This document shows positions 27,826-42,381 of a stretch of 64,000 bases of DNA, one piece after another. Location of the stretch: the NCBI GenBank assembly GCA_964036155.1, contig OZ038422.1, positions 83,413,201 to 83,477,200 on the forward strand, in the 5' to 3' direction. Position numbers and translations under genes: made by a program. Position 1 is the first letter of the stretch; each line of letters starts with the position of its first letter. The notes under the pieces are model-generated. The model did no database searches and was not told the DNA's origin. It saw only the letters and a list, made by a program, of their open reading frames with translations. The DNA is from Diploscapter coronatus (taxonomy: Eukaryota; Nematoda; Chromadorea; Rhabditida; Rhabditidae).

Positions 27826-29492
27826 CTTGAGAGTGAATGTCAGTAAGGACCAAAGTCGGTATAAACAGGGGTCCGTCGATTTGGCTGATTTTCACAGGGT
27901 TTGTTCAGTTTTTTACGCTGATTCTCATGGTGCTATCCGTTTTTCATAAAAATGATCGTATGCAGGATTACGGTAGCTTAAAATTTTGACAGATCCGACC
28001 TCAGGAAAAAAATCATAACTTTCTTATTTTTGAGCCAAATCGAATAAGGTTTTCAATATTAGATAGCCCACGAAAAACTCTACAAATAATGTAACTACGA
28101 CCACTTGCTACCATCAATAACTTCCCGCCAAAAAATTAAAATTCGAAAAAGTGACCCTGACCGGCGACGGTTTTTCGCGATTTTGACCCCATCGATGTCT
28201 TGGGGAACCGGCTGGAAATTGCCTTATTTTGTAGAGAATTTAATTCTGAATAAAAATATGTAACTTTTTCGAAGAAAAAAAGGGGTTCCTGGGGTCAAAT
28301 AAACCGCCGAATGCGTAAAACCAGGGTGATTTTCATGAAAGAAAATTTCAAAAATTCATATCTTTTTGTGTGTGGACATTCTAAAATAAGTTCTGTAACA
28401 AACGTTGATTAACTTGAAGAGCTCTACAAGATTCCATGGAAAACTCCGATGTTAACTCACATTACCCTTGTAAATACAGTACGGGTATATAGGGTAACTT
28501 TTTCCATCAAAAATAATTTTTAAAAATCCCTTTTTATTTTTATATTGTTTCACTACTCAAGATCTACAAAACAAAAAAAGAATAATGAGATTTAGTCTAA
28601 TACATAGGGAGATATGAATTTTTGAAAATAATGTATAAAAAAGCATAATGCTAAATTTGGCCATTAACTTCAAAAAACTCTGGAGCTCATACGAATGTGA
28701 ATCCGAAATTGGTCCTGGAACGAAAGTTGTTCACCATGTCCCTCTACACAACATACTGGAAGTACGAATTTTTCCAACGTCAGTTACGTGTAAACATAGT
28801 ACAAGTATATAGGGTAACTTCGGATAACTTTTTCCCGCCAAAATTAATTTCTAAAAATTTTATTTTTATTTTTGCCATATTCTCCTCGACAAGATCTACA
28901 AAATAAAAAAAATAATTATGAAATTTGGTGTGAAATACAAAGAGATATGAATTTTTGAAATTTTCTTTCATGAAAATCACCCTGGTTCTACGCATTCAGT
29001 GAGTCTTTTGACCCCAGGAACCCCTTTTTTTCTTCGAAAAAGTTACATATTTTTATTCAGAATTAAATTCTCTACAAAATAAGGCAATTTCCAGCCGGTT
29101 CCCCAAGACATCGATGGGGTCAAAATCGCGAAAAACCGTCGCCGGTCAGGGTCACTTTTTCGAATTTTAATTTTTTGGCAGGAAGTTATTGATCGTAGCA
29201 AGTGGTCGTAGTTACATTATTTGTAGAGTTTTTCGTGGGCTATCTAATATTGAAAACCTTATTCGATTTGGCTCAAAAATAAGAAAGTTATGATTTTTTT
29301 CCTGAGGTCGGATCTGTCAAAATTTTAAGCTACCGTAATCCTGCATACGATCATTTTTATGAAAAACGAATGGCACCATGAGAATCAGCGTAAAAAACTG
29401 AACAAACCCTGTGAAAATCAGCCAAATCGACGGACCCCTGTTTATGCCCCTTTGCTAAGACTTTGGTTTTTGCTGACATTCACTCTTGAGAA
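27826..29492. mobile_element. Non-coding palindromic repeat with ~545-bp arms
   Basis: The left arm, about 27826-28372, is nearly identical to the reverse complement of about 28943-29492: both contain the CCAAAGTCGG, AACAGGGGTCCGTCGATTTG, GGTCGGATCTGTC-type and AAGAAAAAAAGGGGTTCCTG blocks in mirror order. The spacer of about 570 bp contains a direct repeat (28450-28580 resembles 28784-28910, sharing TATATAGGGTAACTT and AAGATCTACAAAA). The longest open frames are short and unrelated to transposases. A partial second copy of the left arm and spacer lies at 61840-62490. Interpreted as a foldback-type non-autonomous transposon. Exact ends and target duplication are not resolved, because similarity fades over the outermost 20 bp. 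Confidence 0.85.
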
Positions 29493-29719
29493 GAATGCCA
29501 TAAAAATGAGATATATAACGAGAGATTAATATTCTGATTAATCTGGATCACTGGAAATACTCGCTTTGGACGTATCTAAAAGTTGAGAGTCGAGCTATCA
29601 AATGATCAAAGAAATATCGCATACAAATCGACATGAAGTTGATGCCACAATTGAAGCAAGTGCATCCAAAAGATTGAATTTAATGACCCCTTGTAGTTCC
29701 TATCCTTTTTTCCTATACT

Positions 29720-29790
29720 CAGGGACGTACGGAGTTCGAAAAACTCTAACTCGAACTCGCATTTTTTTCAAGTTCGAACTCTCGTACCCT
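29720..29790. repeat. Small inverted-repeat element (possible hAT MITE)
   Basis: Begins CAGGGACGTACGGAGTTCGA and ends with its approximate reverse complement (TTCGAACTCTCGTACCCT). The CAGGG terminus is hAT-like. No clear 8-bp duplication is seen. Confidence 0.4.
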
Positions 29791-30706
29791 CATGCAACAT
29801 TCCTCCGTAAATTCTCGCATCAATTGAATTTGATATATTTCGAAGGTTTCTACTCTCCTAGTGGACGAACTCTGAAGGGTATAGCTTTACCCACTTTCCT
29901 TTATGGATAACTTGGGGCATAGACAGAGCAGATGGTTTGGCTTCACTATGCGAGAAGCTTGAAATTTTGCCCGCTAAATATAAGACCAAGTCCTTACCCT
30001 TATCTATGCCCCGAATTGCCCGTAAATGGAAGTAGGTAAAGCCATGCATATTCAGAATTCCCCCACTTAGGAGAATGGGATCCCGTTAAGCGTTTTCAAA
30101 AATATGCATTGCAAAGAATTTTATTCAGCAAAATTGATGTAAAAATATAAAAGACCACCTTGTATTTGGTGCGAAGTGCAATGCATACAGTTGCTGATAT
30201 TTTTAAACTAAAGATGTTGAATCCTTTAGATGTTATTTTTATTAGTAAATAATCTGAATAACTCTAGTTCGGTGTAATTTATCCCAATTTTATCATAGTA
30301 TTTGCAATAAAGAATAAGTTTATTGAGCAAGGAAAAACCATACATAAATGCGTGAAAATGCTTGCGATAATGAAATGAATGTGATCTTCATCGGGATAGA
30401 ATTCAAATGAGGCAGTGCGCATCATCAAGCTGAAGAGCGACAACGAGCAAAACGAGATGAACGAAGAGAACGATGTAAACAGAAACAACTCAAAGGGTTT
30501 GGTCGAATGAGAATTACTGTATGAAAGTGGAGTGGATATTTGATAAGTTTGATAATGTACTGCCTCATCTTCAAGTAATCTTTGTTGAATATCCTAAACT
30601 GTTCAACTTCATCTTCATACAGCAATCAAATCAAACATGGAATTGTCATGAAAGATGGATAGAAAATGTTGGGGAAGCTTTGATCGATGACATAAATTGT
30701 AGATCT

Positions 30707-33700
30707 TCAATAGAATCGACCGCTGAGTCTAAAATATGAAATGTTAGCTTATTCATCGATTAAAAAATAAATTATAAAGTAAATTATTTCGCCAAGTTAT
30801 ATTTAACAGAAAGATTATTATTTGAAATAATATTCAAGCACTCAACAACACACCGAAATTCTAATATCTGGCTGTAAGGGTAATTGATTACATGTAAATC
30901 ATAAAGGGATGATAAATTAGAATACCTGTTGTCGAACCTATTTGCGTACGAATAGGAGCCGCGACTCAGTGAGGAGGACAGATTCAATTCCTTCTCGCGG
31001 CGAGAAGCCCATGTAGCGGGAGACAACCAATACTGAATTAGCGAATAAAGAAAATATCAATAAGTGATGGTGAGTATAGAAATTCGTTGAACGAAAAAGG
31101 TATTTTCATCTATAGCTTTGCATCAAATCAATAATACCTTGGAAAGTGTGCCGACAGTCATGCATCGCTTTTTGTACATATCAACTGCATCATCTACGGG
31201 CATGTATCTGGAATTCGTTCATTGCGAAGCAACTTAACGATTGTTCGTTTTCATATCCTGTCAAAAACGACGATATTTTCTTCAAAAAACCATCTTACGC
31301 TTTCTTCTAGTGATGATAAAATAGATGGAATGCCATTTGATGTGATCATGCATTTGGCAGATACCTAACAGGATTCTTATATTTTTACTCCTGAATTATC
31401 TTTACCCCCTTCTTTCTCTTCCCTTTGCTATTTTCCAGAAAAGGGGTTGAAACCACAAGAGGGTAAGAAGGATAACTTAGGGGGAGAATATACAAGAGAC
31501 CTACCTAACATAGCTTCTGATGGGTGTGACGGGCCTTTCGACCCTGGCCTGGTAGTTGGGTCGGGTGAAGAGCGTCGTGTTGTATGCATTCAGTTTGCCT
31601 TCCAGCCATCGTTTCGTTCCCATATCCCGGACTCCTCTATTGTGCGAATAGACCTAATTATCTATATCGTTGAATTTCGAATACTAATAGGTCTCTTCTA
31701 CCGATTCTGACTGTGTGATGATTCCGAGACCAGTGTCAGTGTTGCCATAGGAATATCGAACGTAAGGATACCTAAAGATTTGCGTAGTTCAATGTCTATC
31801 ATCGACAATCTTTTCAACATGTATGTTTTTCTTCACACCATTGACCATAAATTTAGCCAGAGATGCAATTTTATGGCCTGAATATCAATCAGTTTCGGGT
31901 GAAAATTCTATTTGCGGTTTCCGAGATCTGAAAATGTACTTTTCGCCCAATACTGATAATCAATCTTCGTTTGGAAAACGACGATAGTTGACATTTGTGT
32001 ACTCTCATTTGTCTCTCAAAAAGACTTTTGCAGAGGAAGAAGGGAGGGGTACCCGCGAGATAACCACTGTGCTCTACGTCTCTGCACCGTGCATTCCATA
32101 TTGTGTCCTTCGCGGATACGCGTCTCGCCTTCCCTCAGCAAAAATCTTTTTCACCGACAATGAAGAGCAATAATTCATACTTGTCAGTGAAGTGCGGCGT
32201 GCTTCGCTGAACACCGACGTTATGGAATGGAGGGGTTTTGGTGAGAGCGGTGGCTGTCAGGGAACGGCCGAACAGGGAGGAGCCTGGAATAATAAGATTT
32301 TATCAAGTTTAACCAAGTTTTAATTGGGGTTTGAAATTTAGAGCTTCAAGTCCGAAGATTCTTATTGTTAGAGATAATTTCGGAGCATAGACTTTTGCCA
32401 CACCCTGTGATATAAATACCCATGATTTGTAATTTTCAATGTTCTATTCAAACGTCCCGCATTTTCGAATGTTTCCCTTTGAAAATCGAAACTTTGTCTC
32501 GGGTTTCTTGCTTTTTATGAAAACACGCAATTGATGCATGAAGTAAACGATGTCGAACATTTTTTGAATCGTATGCATTCTTTCTCTATATTCCGAAAAT
32601 AAAAGAAAATAATGAATCACTGAAACATCTTGTAAGAATTGAGGATTTTTTGTTTTGATTTGGGAATTTTATGATAAATTTCATGCGTTGTTTCAGGGAT
32701 AAAGGTGATTTTTTCTCATCTCTGCGAATAAAAAATGGCGTGGCATGAGCGTGAAAAAAGATGTGGGCGGGATGAAATCAGATAGAGAAAAAGACGCAGC
32801 AACTGCTAGAAAATCAGTGATAAGAGAGATAAAGATAAAGAGATGGAGAAAGACAAGCATCATGCCGAGGGGATGAATGAGCATGGCAGGGGTAGAGGGA
32901 AGTATCGAATAGCTCTAAGGCTCTAGATTCTCTAGATGAGGTGCAAAAAACGCCTAATCTATCGATTGCATGTGCCATTTTGTGCTAACAAAGAGAGTTG
33001 TCAACCAATTCAAATCAAATCGTTTACTCGAATTTTGGAGAATTGATAATCGAGATTTCACCAGCACAAAGTCACACAATACAATCGGTTTTCCTAGAGA
33101 ATCTGGACTAGAGTTTGGTGATTATTGACAAAATCATGGCGTCTGCCAAATGACGTGAGGATCAGCTATTGTAGGTAGGTAAGGGAAATCAATAATAGGG
33201 GAAAACGATATGAGAAAAGGTAGATCACGTATTTTTATCTATGAAATAATTCAATGCTTTCATGATTTTGTCAATTGTTCTCAATGGTGCATACTGATAC
33301 ATAATCCTGAGGCAGTGTTCAGATGAAGCAAAATAACCGGAAGTGCAAAGTTTTACCCGAAATTGTAGAGACCATTCTAGAATCTGTACTTAAAGTACTC
33401 AAGATATTGATCTAGTCCACTATTACAGAATTCTAACTTTCTAAAGTTTTCAATCTGTGAGATTTAGATTCTTCATCATTCATTTTATGAAAAGTTTGAA
33501 TTCAGGTATCAGATTTTTTCTAAATATGACGCAATGCTGATGAAGAATTCAAATGTCTTATTTAGTCGTAAGAAGCATAGAAGAGGAAAAGATAGAGTCC
33601 AGCGACGCCTACAGAAACAGCGAACACGAGACAGAGTGCTTCTGCGAGATTCCACTCTGCATCGTAAGGCACTTCGACAGGCCATTGCAAGTGGAGCTGC

Positions 33701-34216
33701 TTACCGCATTTGGACAGAGAGCGATACATAAATCCGCCTCCATAGCCATACTCCGCGCGCGCCAATCGATTCATGCTAGAGGAACGCTCCGTACGGCCGG
33801 AGAATGAATTCGCTCTGAAAGAACAACAACAGATGATCGGGAAATGAACATAGGAAACATGATTGACATGTTGTATTCGAAAGGAGAGGGATAACAAGGT
33901 GTTTCTTCGAAGGGTATTATTTCACATTAGTCATTCTTTTCGACTATCTTGGAATAGGTGGTTTTCTTTAGATTCCAAAATAGTTTCATATAGCAAATCT
34001 AAGAGCTTCAAATTTAAAACTTATTGAATGTCTGCTTCAGATTAATGGAAGTTTTTTTTTGGATTTTTATCGAGAATGCGAAAACTCGTTTATTTACTGT
34101 AAATATGAAAATGTTTACCGCCGCATGGCAGAGGATCTGACATCACTCCTGGATCTCGCAAGAGGAGAGATGTGGTGGTACGAAGGGGAGGTCATAACGC
34201 TATATCCATCCATCAT
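30707..34216 (-). CDS. Basic Tyr/Ser/Arg-rich protein of unknown function
   Basis: Not recognised. Eight exons splice in frame from ATG at 34216: about 34216-34117, 33818-33713, 32284-32182, a short exon ending at the donor near 31709, 31654-31512, 31211-31140, 31031-30924 and a 22-nt terminal exon 30728-30707; about 243 aa. The product is basic and rich in Tyr, Ser, Arg and Thr, with aromatic-Arg patterns (EYGYGGGFMYRSL; YPYVRYSYGN; SYSYANRFDNR; final RLSGRFY) and two more conserved-looking blocks (GTKRWLEGKLNAYN; MPVDDAVDMYKKRCMTVG). No signal peptide, membrane span or known domain is visible. Size, charge and aromatic content recall small basic thick-filament proteins of nematode muscle (filagenins), but only compositionally. 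Introns are unusually long (up to about 1.4 kb). If the last intron is retained, the frame instead ends at 30784. Confidence 0.6.
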
Positions 34217-35366
34217 CTTTGGTTCGCTTGTCTGAGATGTCGTTTGTGTCGTCTGTACTCGCTACTTTTCGTTGGGTCGCTGGAAAGAATGAGTAAATTA
34301 TTCAGAAACGAGGAAAATATGTGAAGACAAGTATAAAAATAAGTGAGAAAAGAGTATTCAATAGATCGAAGAAATTTAGATAATGAAGCAATTTTCTATT
34401 ACTATTGTTAAGAAGTGATTATTTTTATTTCGAAAAAAAATTAGCTCATTTCAAGTTGAATAGAAGTTTACACTTTTGGAAACTTTTTTAACGCTTCAAT
34501 GATTGATTGAATGAAAATTCCACTGATCAAAATCTCAATACACGATGTGATGGCATGATTTATCTTTCTCATGCTTGCCCTCCTATCTTCACAGTATTCC
34601 TAATCTCTTCACGTTATTTAGAAATTATTATTCACTAAAATCTCGTATTTATTATCCGTAAAATGTAGTAATTTTGATAGAATTGATCATAAATCTATTT
34701 ACGAGAAGAGTAAAAAGAAATGCTTCTTGAGGATGGAATTACAATAAAGAAATTGAGAGATTTGCAACGAGTAAATTCACGGCAAAGCGTAAAACGAAGA
34801 GAGGGGAAACAGAGGAGAAGCTGCATTCTGCCATTGGCAAATCGAGCAAACGGATTACAACACAACAGAGGAGAGATAGAGGGGATGAGGAGAGAGCAGA
34901 GAAGCAGAAAAGGATGAGAGAGTACGGGATAAGAATCAGAGACGAAGAGAGCAAAAGATATCAAGAGGAAGAAAGAGATAAGAAAGCCAAAACTGATTCT
35001 GACAATCCCTGAAACAAAAAACATGTGCGAGAATTTTCATCCACAATATGCAGATATCTAATCTTTAAGTGTTGAAGCATAGCGATCAAAAACCGGCTGG
35101 AATAATTTAGGAAAATCAAGATACTACGTCAAATTTGATAAATTTCTGCGGTTCTTTATGTGCACACTATTCGTATACAATCTAGCATTGTAACGAGCAT
35201 TTTAGTGTCACAATTTCATGCTTTATCGATAAAAATTGAAGAAAGGATAAACGTCGAAAATAATGAATAAAATGTTTGAAAAAATACCGTAACCCGGTGA
35301 AATCACATTGATGGAAAAGAGATCGGAATGACACAACTTGTTTTGCCTTGGATTTGAAGAGAGAAA
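34217..35366. other. Spacer between the Tyr/Arg-rich gene and CDK7
   Basis: 5' flank of the preceding gene (TTTCCAG acceptor and leader at 34217-34285) and 3' flank of CDK7. Bases 34730-34990 are strongly purine-rich on the + strand and open long frames on both strands, judged compositional. No RNA gene is seen. Confidence 0.45.
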
Positions 35367-37977
<2,611 letters not shown>

Positions 37978-38157
37978 TTTTCTAAAAAAACGTCGAATTT
38001 TATTGGTAATCTCATAAAATTTCAGAGGTATTCAAATTGGATTTGAACAATTTCCAATAAAAATTTAAAAATCTAAGATAAAATTTATGAAATCTTCAAC
38101 AATTAACAACAGCAGTAACAATGAAATTGGGTGAAAATCAACAGACAGATTTTTCTT

Positions 38158-41100
38158 CTAAACTTTGAAGCTCCTTAGCGGATCGGCAGCCTTCTTCTTG
38201 AATTTTTTGTGGTTCGTCGCAAATCGGAGTTTATTCCGATTTTTCGACGATTTCTTCGATTTTCGATGCGTCTGCGTGGAGAAATCCATTCCGCGGAGAG
38301 CTTTCGGAACTGAAAATTTCAAATTATCGCAAAATGAAATAAAATTTCGAAAAGGTGGTTCGAGCGTTTTTCGAGAAAATTCCAAATCATGTACTTGGAA
38401 ATTCTACATAGTTCGTCATTAGTTGAAATAAGAAAGGCAAATGGTCATGTCGAATTTGGATTTTTTCGAAAAGTACACACAAAAATAACGTGGATAGTTG
38501 TCAATTTGTTGCATACTTTTCAAACACTTATAAAAATGACAATACGACATACCCATGTAATCAGGAACATCAGCAAGAGCGGAAGACTGCACTCTGAGAG
38601 TGACGGGCTGACTGTCCGTGGCCATGAGACTCTTCTCGCGAGGATTCGAGGCGAAGAAACTCTGCAGTTTGGTGGAACGCAGCAGCTAAAAATGTAAAAC
38701 AAATCAAGTAACAAGAAAATCAAGAATAACCTCTTCCTTGATTTCCTTCAATCGAGCCGCTTTGATGACTTTCTTCGAGCACTTGCTTAGGGCTTCCTGA
38801 AATTCCTTTTTTAATTGACAATTTCAATTTAGCAAAAGGCAAATAAGTTATTTTTATGACTATCATTCTTTATACCATTTCAAATCCTTATTTGTTTCTC
38901 ATCTTTAAAAGATATTTACCCTCGTTCTGAGCACAAACGTGTCGAGCTCCTTGATCTTCATTTCATAGGGAACCAGGACTTGACTGCCCACTGAAGAAAT
39001 TCGATAAAAATGATGTCTCAAAGAAGAATGTCTTACTCATTTCATTGACTTCGGCCTCGATTTTGTCGAAGAGCGGCTTTTCTTCGGGCGTACAGAATGA
39101 AAGGGCCGTGCCTTTGTTCCAACCTCGGGCAGTTCTGGAGAATGTCCATTTTTAGAATCAATAAAATTATGGCGTGAAAAGATAACGAATTTGAGCGATA
39201 ACTCAACTGATGAAATTTACTTTTTAAGGACAAATATTCACCTGCCAACTCGATGAATGTAGTTTTCGGAAGTGAGCGGAAAGTCGAAATTGACGACGTT
39301 TCCAACGTGATGGAAGTCGATGCCACGGGAGACACCAGCCTCACGATCCAGTTTCTGGCGCTCTTTCGAATGCTGAATGAAAGTTGTAAAGATGCATCGT
39401 TGTGATATATTCTTGCGAAATTCAACTGTTTTGGAAGCAAACAAAGAAAATATGAGACATCGGTTTTCATCTTTTCACGTTATTCTTCAAATCGCGAATT
39501 TACTAGTTGCCGAATATTGTTTGAGTCCAACCTTAGCCTTCTTCTCCTTTTCCTCCTCCTGATTGTTCACCCCGTCCACATTCTTGTCGTCCGAAGCGAT
39601 CACGATCGAAAACAGACCCGAGTTGAATTTGTCGATCACATGACATCTGAAATTCACATTTCTAAAACCTAAGAAACATCAAAGAAACCTGGAATTGGCC
39701 GGCATTGCAGCGTTCAGAATGCAGGATCTGATACCGAACGAGCGAAGAACCAGAGAGAGTCTGAAAGTTTCATTTTTCACAAAATTATTACATTTGAAAG
39801 TTCACTATATTATTCATTTAAAAAAATCATTTCGAAAATAAGTCAACTATCTAATTGCAAGAAATCAAGTTAAAAATGAGGAAATGTTTTCCTTAGAATC
39901 TCTTTCGAAATTTAAAGATAAATAATAAAAACTAACTGATAGGATCGATTGACGGTATTGACGAAGATGATGGACTTGCCGACGATGAGCTTCAGCTTGA
40001 ACATCGCCACCAGAATCGCGAATCTCTGAGCGTCATCTGCACAGGAGATTTGGTACTGTGATAGTTGGTCTGCATTTGGCAGATCGCCTTCCTAAAATCA
40101 TCCTTTTATTTTATTTGTTACGAGGAAGAAAAATGTTTGTTTTTTGTAATTTGAGAAAATCTACAAAATAAGATAAAGTTTCATTTCAATATTTTGGACT
40201 TATTCATGCAAATTATTTTGTTATGATGCAAAAGCTTGTTGAAAAGAGAATAAAATATTGGCTTCGAATGGCTTTGCGTTAAATGACTAAAAAATAAATT
40301 TAAATCTGACCTTCAGTTTGATAGTGACGACAGACCCGGTCATGAAGATCTTCTTCAAATAGCTCATATCATCTGACAGAGTTGCAGAGGTCATAATGCA
40401 CTGGTAGACCGAGGGAAGATGATCGCGGATTTCACTGAAATTCCTTCTTTTCTCAAAAATAAGAAAATGTTTTATCTTCTTTCTTCAAAAATGATTAAAA
40501 ATACATTTTTCTTTCAAACAAAACAAAAATAAAAATGAAAACCTCATTTCCTTCTCGTATCCGTAAGAGAGCAGTAGATCGGCCTCGTCCAGAACGAGAT
40601 GACGAAGGGAGGAACAGAAGTCGGGCCGATATTTGAGCATTTCCAGGAGACGGCCGGGCGTCGAGACTACCAAATGGGCTGTGTCCTGAAAGATTCACTT
40701 TCGCAAAAATCATATCCACGTGTGTTTCTTTCGTAAAAGCATAAATTCGAGACATCGTGTTTTCTAAATGTTTCGGAATCAGAAAAAAATCTTTTAAAAA
40801 AATGCTCACATCCTTCCAAGTCTCCTGCTCGCCGCTGACCTGCTCGAACATGCTGAGAGTTTGCAAGAAAGGCAGATTTTCCATGAACTTTTGCAGGAAT
40901 TTGAAAATCTGCGTTCCCAGTTCCTTGGTCGGGGCGATGAAAAGTGCCAGAGGGAGGACGGAGTCTTGGTTTTGCTCCTGAAAATTGGCATTACATAAAA
41001 CAAATTCAGCTATCATTTGTGAACAAAAGAAAAATGTTTATTCCTTAGTTGTTCATCAAATATAATGGATGTGTCTCTTACAATTTTCATATCTTCATCT

Positions 41101-42133
41101 TTAACTATGTACTCTATCAATATCTTGATTTGGAGTTGGCAGAAAAGTACCTACCGTAACAAGCGAGAGTACTTTGTGGAGAATGGGGAGGAGGAATGCA
41201 GCGGTCTTTCCACTGCCGGTTCTGGCTCGCGCCATAACGTTCTTGTCCTCCATCAGCAGGCCGATGACTGCCTCCTGCACCTGAGTGGGACGACTCCAAC
41301 CCAGACTGTTGACTGTCTGAAAATAAAGAATCAAACCAAGAGTTAGACAGCAGCCTGCGAAGTGGTTGCAATAGTTTTGTATCGTTGTATACGAAATAAT
41401 AAAGGAAGAGAATCTTCTCCTTAACAAATCATATACTATTCTGTATGCAACGATGTAACTATTTTTCCCGAGCTGCCTTTGAAATAAGAGCGTTTTTTAC
41501 CTTGATAATTCTCTCATCCAAGTCGAAATTGTCGAAAGTTTTCTCCTCGGCCGCTTCGAAGTTGGCCTTTTCGACAGAGGGCGCCATCACTTCGTCCATC
41601 ATCTTTCGACGCTTTCTGGAATTTTGAAAGCTAATTTAAAAAAAAATAATAAGTTGTAAAATTTTTGAAAATTATATCAGTTTCATATTTGCAAGAAAGC
41701 TTGCTACTCTATTTTTTAGAAAATTCTCTAACTCACGCGGATTTGTTATGTTTGGTCCTCTTTCGCTTCTTCTTCTTGTCCGAGTTCGTTTCCGTCGATT
41801 CTGGAGCCTTTGCATCGCTCTTTTCGATGATCAGTTTCTGAAAAAATAGAAATTTATCTCGACTAAAAATTATCTTGAAAACCTACTAATTAAGTTGATA
41901 AAAATGTGTTACTATTTGTAGCATTGAAATGTTAAGATTGTTAAATTTTTTGAGAAAACAATTCGTGCCTTTTTCTTAGGTTTCTCCTGGACTGCGACTT
42001 CTTCCTTCTTCTCGTCGACTTTGAACGTGACACTTTTTCGCTTCTTCTTTTCTTTCTTCTGCATCATTTCTTCATTTTTTTCCTCTTCAATCGGATCTTC
42101 CACAGTTTTCGTCTCTTTCGACTTCTTTCCCAT
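38158..42133 (-). CDS. DDX56: DEAD-box RNA helicase DDX56 (Dbp9-type)
   Basis: Nucleolar DEAD-box helicase needed for large ribosomal subunit assembly. The N-terminus ([13 protein letters not shown]) opens a long Lys/Glu-rich nucleolar-type extension. Helicase motifs follow in order: Q motif [12 protein letters not shown], motif I ARTGSGKT, Ia PTKEL, Ib [34 protein letters not shown], the C-terminal domain with [15 protein letters not shown] and DKFNSG, motif [12 protein letters not shown], and VI HRVGRTARG. The segment [20 protein letters not shown] and the Lys-rich tail [14 protein letters not shown] match the DDX56/Dbp9 branch. Dbp9 proteins carry an insertion before motif V, seen here as the [12 protein letters not shown] stretch. 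ATG lies four bases after TTTTTTCAG. Head-to-tail with CDK7 downstream and zinc-finger gene A upstream (248 bp). Confidence 0.94.
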
Positions 42134-42381
42134 TTTTCTGAAAAAAACATATTAAATAAATTAAAATTTCATAAAATCCAAAGTAATGAAATTCCGCGAT
42201 TCGACGGATTTTAAAATCGTCAAAATAAAAGGTTTCATCAAAAAATCGATTTATTTCAACAAATATTTAGGAAAAACTAGTCTGAAATTACCCGTAACAT
42301 TTTAAAAGGAAAATATATCATTTGAAATGAAATATCACAACTCTTTTAGAGATCCTGTAAATTGTCATATCCGACGCTGCA

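Larger units (their letters stand above)
27327..30706. other. Gene-poor region around the palindromic element
   Basis: Holds the palindromic repeat (27826-29492) and a small foldback (29720-29790). From 29800 to 30706 there are only weak frames without splice or family support. The start of the region is the Hsp70 upstream flank, with GTTTCAG just before that gene's ATG. Confidence 0.5.

Noticed and set aside
27764..29910. Short frames in and around the palindromic element as a transposase
   Set aside because: None exceeds about 100 codons, none carries transposase or integrase motifs, and arms mirror each other without codon bias.
34695..35024. 109-codon hydrophobic-looking frame on the - strand
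   Set aside because: Reverse of a purine-rich tract; no conserved motif and no consistent exon context.
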